64,000 nt of DNA from the NCBI GenBank assembly GCA_965248935.1, contig OZ252214.1, forward strand, positions 3,720,001 to 3,784,000, written 5' to 3'. The position numbers and the translations under genes are program-made. This document shows, one piece after another, positions 58,559 through 64,000 of this stretch; the stretch's first letter is position 1, and each line of letters starts with the position of its first letter. The notes below the pieces were generated by a model, which ran no database searches, was not told the DNA's origin, and was given only the letters and a program-made list of their open reading frames with translations. This stretch comes from G032773895 sp965248935 (GTDB lineage: Bacteria > Pseudomonadota > Gammaproteobacteria > Pseudomonadales > Cellvibrionaceae).

Positions 58559-59704
58559 TTAGGTATTCTCCAACCAGTTTTCTATTCCCCCTTGAAGGGA
58601 AAAAACAGTATCACAACCTAAGGTTTCTAAATACTCTTTGGCTTTTTGACTGCGTATGCCGGATTGGCAATATAGCAGTATCTCTTGGTTTTGGTATTCC
58701 AGTTCTGCAAACTGCTTTCGGGCGGTATCATCATTATAATCTATATTGATTCCGCCAATATTAAAGGCGCTATGCTCTTTTGCTGTGCGCACATCTATAA
58801 GTAAGTGGTTTGCCTGGTGGGTTTTTTGTTTAAATTCGGAAGGTGTCAATGCCGTTATACTTGTCGAGCAATGATTGGGTGTTTGGGGTTCTGGAAATTG
58901 GGCGTTGCTCTTGTTTCTTTCGTTGCTTTCGTTGCTTTCGTTATTTTTGTTGCTATGACAGGGGCATGTGGAATTCTTTTTTAGTTTAATACTTCTAAAG
59001 TTGTTGCTAAGGGTGTCTACCACAAGAAGATGGCCATTAATATTTGATTCTATACCGGCCAAAAATTTAACGGCTTCATTGGCCTGTAACGTGGCTAAAA
59101 TTCCCGGCACGGTGCCCAGTACGCCGGCAGAGTTGCAATCCATAAGCTGGTAGGGGGGGGCTGGAAATAAGCATCTGAAGCAGGCGGACTCTCCGGTAAA
59201 GAGGGTCAGTTGCCCATTGAACCGTTCCACACTGGCGTATATCCAGGGAGTATTGGTGTGTAAGCAATGGTCGTTAATAAGATAACGTATAGTGATATCG
59301 TCTGTGCAGTCTAGAATTAGGTTACAGTTATTTGCAAGAGTTTCGATATTGTTTGGGCTGAGGTGTTCGGGAACGGCCACAACGTTAATATTTGGGTTAA
59401 TATCCCGCATTCTGCTGGCGGCGGCTTCCGCTTTGCTTTTGCCTATATCTTGCTCAGTGAATAAAATTTGGCGATGCAGGTTTGAGCGGGAAACGGTATC
59501 GGCATCCACCAGAGTAATATTGCCAATGCCGGCGGCAGCGAGGTATTGCGCAGCGGGACAGCCCAGCCCTCCAGCACCTACGATAAGTATATTGGCATTT
59601 TTTAGGTGTGTTTGGCCGTCTACGCCAAACTTATTGAGTTGCACTTGTCTTTGGTAGCGTTGCCACTCATTAGCGGTAAATGTTTGCTCTAATTCTTGCC
59701 CCAT
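58559..59704 (-). CDS. thiF: ThiF-type sulfur-carrier adenylyltransferase with C-terminal rhodanese
   Basis: Activates the C-terminus of ThiS by adenylation and probably helps deliver sulfur. E1-like N-terminal domain (about 1-245): ILIVGAGGLGCPAAQYLAAAG (ATP site), RSNLHRQILF and the zinc pair CFRC plus CPCH. A low-complexity linker of Asn/Glu/Ser repeats follows (about 250-270). The C-terminal rhodanese (about 285-381) has the active-site loop CQSGIRSQ. ThiF and MoeB are hard to tell apart. Location in the thi operon favours ThiF. It is the last gene of the operon. Confidence 0.88.
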   Translation of the reverse strand: MGQELEQTFTANEWQRYQRQVQLNKFGVDGQTHLKNANILIVGAGGLGCPAAQYLAAAGIGNITLVDADTVSRSNLHRQILFTEQDIGKSKAEAAASRMRDINPNINVVAVPEHLSPNNIETLANNCNLILDCTDDITIRYLINDHCLHTNTPWIYASVERFNGQLTLFTGESACFRCLFPAPPYQLMDCNSAGVLGTVPGILATLQANEAVKFLAGIESNINGHLLVVDTLSNNFRSIKLKKNSTCPCHSNKNNESNESNERNKSNAQFPEPQTPNHCSTSITALTPSEFKQKTHQANHLLIDVRTAKEHSAFNIGGINIDYNDDTARKQFAELEYQNQEILLYCQSGIRSQKAKEYLETLGCDTVFSLQGGIENWLENT

Positions 59705-59778
59705 TATTTTTGCTCAACTTTTTTATTTAGCTTTTTTACCTAACTTTTCACCCAATTTTTTCACCGAATGTTTTTCGC

Positions 59779-61341
59779 TTAAATTTTGGCAAGATGCATC
59801 AGTTCTTTTGTGGTTGCTTCCGGGTTATCGGCCAGGGTAATGGCAGTGATCATGGCAATGCCCGATACTCCTGTTTTGGCTATAGTGGGAGTGCGCTCTA
59901 TATTGATTCCGCCAATGGCCACTAAAGGGTAGTTCAATAGGCTCTGCCAATAATTTAGGTTTTTTAGCCCTTGGGGTGTCCAGGGCATAATTTTAGTGTT
60001 GGTTTCATATACTGGGCCGCAGGCAATATAAGAGGGTTGGTACCTGTGCGCGCGCGCCACTTCGTAGTGGCAATGGGTGCTAATGCCTAACCTTAGCCCT
60101 GCGTTGTGTATTGCCTGTGTATCGGCGGTATCTAAATCTTCCTGGCCCAGGTGAACTCCGTAGGCATTGTGTTGTATAGCCAGTTCCCAGTAATCATTAA
60201 TAAAGAGTTGGCAGTTGTGTTCCTTGCCAATATGTATTGCTTGAATAATTTCATTTTCTAGGGCTTTGCCGGTTAAACCTTTGATACGAACCTGTGCGGT
60301 TTTTATTCCCAGAGGTAAAAGCTTGGCTAACCATTCTGCTGAATCTACTACCGGGTAAATGCCCAGTTTGGGATAGGTGCATTGGGGGAAAGCTTGGCGG
60401 TTATCTAAATCACCCTCTATTTTGGCTGAGATAATGGGCAGGTCTTCCTGTTTATTTGGAAATTGAGTAACAAAAATAGGGCCTTTAGATAATGTTTTAT
60501 TTGAGTTGTTCGTTGTTGAGTCAAGGTTATTTGTATTAACTGTATTTTTATTCACCACAGAATAACCTTGTCGAAGCCCCTGGTTGACGGTCATTTTTGC
60601 TATAACAACGGCATCTTCTACGGGGTAGCCCAGTGCTATGGATGCTGCCACCGCAGAGGCAAAGGCGCAGCCTGTGCCTCGGGTATTATGGGTTTCAATG
60701 GTTGGGCTGGTCATCCAAAAGCGTAAGTGTTTGCAGCGGAAAAAGTCTTGGCTGTATTGTTCGGAGTAATTAAAATGGCCCCCTTTAATAACAACGGACT
60801 GTGCGCCCATTTCAATAAGTTGTAGCGACGCCTGTTCAATATCGTCAGCAGAATGAATGTTTATTCCCGTTAACTGTTCTGCTTCGGGAATATTGGGCGT
60901 GATTAACGTACATAAGGGTAAAATATTGTCTTTCCATAATTGCAGGCTGTTGTTATCAATAAAACTGTGCCCGGAACTGGTCGATAAGACGGGGTCGCAA
61001 ATATAGGGAAGGTTAAATATTTTAATAATCTTGGCGATATCTTGAATTTGCCCCTGGTGAATTAGGCCCGATTTTATTGCCCCCAAACTTTGCTGTTCTA
61101 ATGCGCTGGCCTGGTCGAAAAGTATTTCGCCCGCTACTGCGTGAGTATTAATATAGTGTGTATTATTTTGTGCAGTGGTTGCGGTAATAATATTATTTGA
61201 ATGAACCCCTAATGCGCGTTGTACTTGGTTATCCATTTGAATGCCGGACATACCAGAAGAGTCACTTCCCGCGATAGTTAAAACACCTGGGCGGGAAACG
61301 TTTTTAGCAAAAATATTGGTTTGAGCGTATTTTTCTTGCAT
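59779..61341 (-). CDS. thiDE: Fused HMP-P kinase / thiamine-phosphate synthase ThiDE
   Basis: A 520-residue fusion. The ThiD half (about 15-270) phosphorylates HMP and HMP-P: VLTIAGSDSSGMSGIQMD, then DPVLSTSSGHSF, VVIKGGH and NTRGTGCAFASAVAA. A linker of about 35 residues is rich in Asn, Thr and Ser. The ThiE half (about 320-520) joins HMP-PP with HET-P: QLFINDYWELAIQHNAYGVHLGQEDL, GISTHCHYE and ACGPVYETNTK. The ThiE half lacks an obvious problem in its pyrophosphate site. Start is three bases from the end of thiG. Confidence 0.93.
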   Translation of the reverse strand: MQEKYAQTNIFAKNVSRPGVLTIAGSDSSGMSGIQMDNQVQRALGVHSNNIITATTAQNNTHYINTHAVAGEILFDQASALEQQSLGAIKSGLIHQGQIQDIAKIIKIFNLPYICDPVLSTSSGHSFIDNNSLQLWKDNILPLCTLITPNIPEAEQLTGINIHSADDIEQASLQLIEMGAQSVVIKGGHFNYSEQYSQDFFRCKHLRFWMTSPTIETHNTRGTGCAFASAVAASIALGYPVEDAVVIAKMTVNQGLRQGYSVVNKNTVNTNNLDSTTNNSNKTLSKGPIFVTQFPNKQEDLPIISAKIEGDLDNRQAFPQCTYPKLGIYPVVDSAEWLAKLLPLGIKTAQVRIKGLTGKALENEIIQAIHIGKEHNCQLFINDYWELAIQHNAYGVHLGQEDLDTADTQAIHNAGLRLGISTHCHYEVARAHRYQPSYIACGPVYETNTKIMPWTPQGLKNLNYWQSLLNYPLVAIGGINIERTPTIAKTGVSGIAMITAITLADNPEATTKELMHLAKI

Positions 61342-61343
61342 AG

Positions 61344-62126
61344 TTAATTCTGGTGCCAGAAGGGTTTGCCTAATACAGGTGTAGAGGGTTTGGCTAAGTC
61401 TCTTTGGTTTATCAGTCCACTTTTATAGGCAAGCTGCCCAGCTTCAATGGCCTGTTTAAATGCTTTTGCCATAAGCACAGGGTCAGTGGCTTCGGCAACG
61501 GCGGTATTGAGGAGAACGCCGTCGTACCCCATTTCCATCGCTTGGGTGGCATGAGAGGGGGCGCCTAAGCCAGCGTCTACAATCAATGTGGTATTCGGTA
61601 GTCTTTTGCGTAAAACAGTAAGAGCATAGGGGTTGATTAAGCCTTTTCCTGTGCCAATGGGGGAACCCCAGGGCATAATAATATTGCACCCTGCTTCAAC
61701 CAGTTTCTCTGCAACAATTAAGTCGTCGGTGGTATAAGGGAAAACTTCAAACCCTTGGCTAATTAATTCTTTTGTGGCTTCCAACAAGGCATAGGGGTTG
61801 GGTTGTAAATTATATTCATCGCCAATAACTTCTAATTTTATCCAGTGGGTATTAAATAATTCACGCGCCATTTGTGCTGTGGAAACGGCTTCTTTAACGG
61901 AGTAACAACCCGCTGTATTAGGCAAAATATTAAGCTTGAGTTCTGACAACAGTTCCCAGAACTTATTGCCGCATTTTTTAGTGGGGTTTTGTCTGCGTAT
62001 GGAAACCGTCACAATATCAGCTTGGGAGGCGCGAATGGCTTCCTGCATTATTTGCGGAGAAGGGTAAAGGGAAGAGCCAATTAAAAACCGGCTGTTTAAT
62101 TCTTTATCGGCAATTTTCCACATCAT
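61344..62126 (-). CDS. thiG: Thiazole synthase ThiG
   Basis: Forms the thiazole ring from DXP, dehydroglycine and ThiS-thiocarboxylate. It has 260 residues. SRFLIGSSLYPSPQ, NTAGCYSVKEAV, VLPWGSPIGTGKG-like (IMPWGSPIGTGKGL) and IVDAGLGAPSHATQAMEMGYDGVLLNTAVAEA are family blocks. It is packed between thiS and thiDE with 2-base gaps. Confidence 0.96.
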   Translation of the reverse strand: MMWKIADKELNSRFLIGSSLYPSPQIMQEAIRASQADIVTVSIRRQNPTKKCGNKFWELLSELKLNILPNTAGCYSVKEAVSTAQMARELFNTHWIKLEVIGDEYNLQPNPYALLEATKELISQGFEVFPYTTDDLIVAEKLVEAGCNIIMPWGSPIGTGKGLINPYALTVLRKRLPNTTLIVDAGLGAPSHATQAMEMGYDGVLLNTAVAEATDPVLMAKAFKQAIEAGQLAYKSGLINQRDLAKPSTPVLGKPFWHQN

Positions 62127-62128
62127 AT

Positions 62129-62329
62129 TTATCCGCCTTGCATGGGAGATAAAAATTCGAGGTTATCTCCCTCTTGAATCGGTGTTGCATTATATTCACT
62201 GCGGGGCACAAACTCTTGATTTAGCGCAACCGCAAAGGCACCTTGCTCTGGGTTTATTTCTTTGACTAGTTCTTCGAGGTTATTGACTGAAACCGTTGTG
62301 GTCTCATCATTAATTAAAATACGAATCAT
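62129..62329 (-). CDS. thiS: Sulfur carrier protein ThiS
   Basis: A 66-residue ubiquitin-like protein ending in Gly-Gly (SPMQGG), the site adenylated by ThiF and converted to thiocarboxylate. FAVALNQEFVPRSEY is typical. It lies between thiO and thiG. Confidence 0.95.
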   Translation of the reverse strand: MIRILINDETTTVSVNNLEELVKEINPEQGAFAVALNQEFVPRSEYNATPIQEGDNLEFLSPMQGG

Positions 62330-62342
62330 ATTTTTTCAGCCT

Positions 62343-63419
62343 CTATAAATGAATGGCCGTATTATTGAGCATATGGTTACTGGCCTCTTGGGTTACGATT
62401 GGTGCGAGCAAATAACCGTGACGAAATAAACCATTAATGGTCATTACCCGGTTATTTATATTTATAAGAGGGTAATTATCGGGGAATGCCGGACGACAAT
62501 TGGCGTCCAGTCTCATAATTCGCGCCTCGGCAAATCCAGGGTGAATACTGTATACCGCAGAGAGCAGTTCCAAAGCGGAGCGCACACTGACAGGGCTGCT
62601 GTCGTCACTTTCAATTTGCGTTGCCCCTAAAACAAAGATGTGGTCTTGGCGGGGAACCAAATAGAGGCAATAGCGTGGGTGAACCAAGCGGACTTGATGG
62701 CTTAGGTCAACTTCGGGGGCGTAGAGCGTCAGTACTTCACCCCTTACGCCACGCAAATTCGTCAATTGTTTTTTGGCTCCCATACCCCGGCAATCGACCA
62801 CCCAATCAAATTCGTGTTTTTTATTTTTACATTCAACGGTGGGTGCCGTGGTGGGGCTGTGGGAAATAGCCGTAACCCTGGTATTCGCTTGCCATAGTAC
62901 TCCCGCCTCAATAAGACGGTTTGCAATGGTTTGCATATAAAGGTTGGAGTTGATAACCGCTTCTTCTTTTAAGTGCATACCAGCGGAAAAATTTTGCGCT
63001 AATGTTGGGCTTATATTTGCTAAACCTTGAGAAGATAGTTCTTCTATTTGCTCTGTAAAAGCGCTGTCTAGTTTTGTCTTTAACTGTCGAACAAATTGAA
63101 GATAATCGGGTTTATCTGCACCATGGGCAATAATAATCGAACCATTATTGTTATAACCAACATCTTCCTTAAGGGAATCCACTAATTGAGGCCAAATAGC
63201 GAGTGAGCGCATCCCGAGTGAAAAGACTTTCGACTCTGCTGATTGCAATTCACTGTAAGGGGCAAGCATTCCCGCAGCGGTATAGGCCGCCGCAGATCCA
63301 GATTCAATAGGGTCCTTATCAAATAGTGTGATATTGAGTGAGCCACCATTTTTTTTCTGTAAAAGTTGCCAGGCAAGCGTACGCCCCACTAGCCCCGCAC
63401 CAACAATTCCAATATGCAT
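62343..63419 (-). CDS. thiO: Glycine oxidase ThiO
   Basis: FAD-dependent oxidase that makes dehydroglycine for the thiazole ring. It has 358 residues. The N-terminal dinucleotide fold is IGIVGAGLVGRTLAWQL. AAYTAAGMLAPYSE and the C-terminal NGLFRHGYLLAPIVTQ match ThiO. Its presence means the aerobic ThiO route is used rather than ThiH. It starts 5 bases after thiC. Confidence 0.95.
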   Translation of the reverse strand: MHIGIVGAGLVGRTLAWQLLQKKNGGSLNITLFDKDPIESGSAAAYTAAGMLAPYSELQSAESKVFSLGMRSLAIWPQLVDSLKEDVGYNNNGSIIIAHGADKPDYLQFVRQLKTKLDSAFTEQIEELSSQGLANISPTLAQNFSAGMHLKEEAVINSNLYMQTIANRLIEAGVLWQANTRVTAISHSPTTAPTVECKNKKHEFDWVVDCRGMGAKKQLTNLRGVRGEVLTLYAPEVDLSHQVRLVHPRYCLYLVPRQDHIFVLGATQIESDDSSPVSVRSALELLSAVYSIHPGFAEARIMRLDANCRPAFPDNYPLININNRVMTINGLFRHGYLLAPIVTQEASNHMLNNTAIHL

Positions 63420-63424
63420 AATAT

Positions 63425-64000
63425 TTACACCTGTTCTACGTAGAGTTCAGAGCCTTTTTCCAAAAACTCTTTGGATTTTTTCTCCATTCCTTTATTGAGT
63501 TCGTTTACGTAATCCCGCGTTTCCTGTGTAATTTTCATCGAGCAGAATTTGGGACCACACATAGAACAGAAATGGGCAACCTTGGCCGAATCTTTTGGCA
63601 GTGTCTCGTCGTGGTATTCGCGTGCGGTATCTGGGTCAAGGCCCAAATTAAATTGGTCTTCCCAGCGGAATTCAAAACGCGCTTTCGATAGCATATCGTC
63701 TCGGTATCTCGCCCCAGGATGCCCTTTCGCTAAGTCCGCTGCGTGAGCTGCAATTTTATACGCAATAATACCGGCTTTAACATCGTCTCTATTGGGTAGG
63801 CCCAGGTGTTCTTTTGGCGTAACGTAGCAGAGCATAGCGCAGCCATACCAACCGATCATGGCCGCACCAATGCCACTGGTGATATGGTCATAGCCAGGAG
63901 CAATATCAGTGGTTAAGGGCCCCAAGGTATAAAAAGGCGCTTCATGGCAATGTTCTAATTGCATATCCATGTTTTCTTTAATCATATGCATTGGCACATG
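63425..64000 (-). CDS. thiC: Phosphomethylpyrimidine synthase ThiC, C-terminal part
   Basis: Radical SAM enzyme that converts AIR to HMP-P. Only the last 190 or so residues are inside the window, and the gene continues past the right edge. GPLTTDIAPGYDHITSGIGAAMIGWYG and YVTPKEHLGLPNRDDVKAG are highly conserved ThiC blocks. The C-terminal cluster motif is CSMCGPKFCSM. It is the first gene of the operon. A TPP riboswitch, if present, would lie outside the window. Confidence 0.96.
   Translation of the reverse strand, partial: HVPMHMIKENMDMQLEHCHEAPFYTLGPLTTDIAPGYDHITSGIGAAMIGWYGCAMLCYVTPKEHLGLPNRDDVKAGIIAYKIAAHAADLAKGHPGARYRDDMLSKARFEFRWEDQFNLGLDPDTAREYHDETLPKDSAKVAHFCSMCGPKFCSMKITQETRDYVNELNKGMEKKSKEFLEKGSELYVEQV

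Overview
The window is a chromosomal segment of a gammaproteobacterium. Gene order over long stretches follows the Pseudomonas/Cellvibrio lineage: serB-fimX, anmK-M23 peptidase-tyrS-rRNA, and ruvCAB-ybgC-tolQRAB-pal-cpoB-queE-queC-tRNA-Lys-nadA. Base composition is moderate to AT-leaning. From the 16S sequence and synteny I infer a marine, Cellvibrionales-like organism. This is inference, not a taxonomic search.

Layout. 1-5.1 kb: end of serB, a catalytically degenerate FimX-like c-di-GMP protein and a PilZ-like partner. 5.7-9.3 kb: the EF-P beta-lysylation set (epmB, efp, epmA) and cysE. 9.5-16.4 kb: ygiQ, a hydrolase, anmK, an M23 peptidase and tyrS. 16.6-19 kb: a chemoreceptor. 19.4-27.5 kb: rRNA genes in a very unusual arrangement. 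16S and 23S are about 3 kb apart, separated by a GGDEF diguanylate cyclase and, on the opposite strand, a GT9 heptosyltransferase-like gene. No spacer tRNAs are visible, and a rRNA-type promoter lies directly before 23S-5S. 28-30.7 kb: three more surface-glycan genes. 31.2-40 kb: ruvCAB, the Tol-Pal envelope system and two preQ0 genes.

40.1-42.2 kb: a tRNA-Lys locus with two intact tRNA-Lys(UUU) genes, two detached 5' halves, one tRNA-Lys interrupted by two hairpin-rich inserts, a decayed relative carrying a sister insert, and a Doc-type toxin-antitoxin pair. 42.3-50.6 kb: nadA, an M48 peptidase with two YbjQ proteins, leuA with a leucine-rich leader peptide, a HolD-like gene, rimI, a MATE transporter and a 2OG oxygenase. 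50.7-54.5 kb: modABC and a porin behind a clear Pho box. 54.6-58.5 kb: an accessory stretch with an IS4-like remnant, unknown small genes and a RES-type toxin-antitoxin pair. 58.6-64 kb: a thiamine operon on the minus strand (thiC-thiO-thiS-thiG-thiDE-thiF) that runs off the right edge.

The most unusual content is the split rRNA locus and the tRNA-Lys array with structured inserts. The leu leader, the Pho-box porin and the long RES antitoxin are secondary points of interest.
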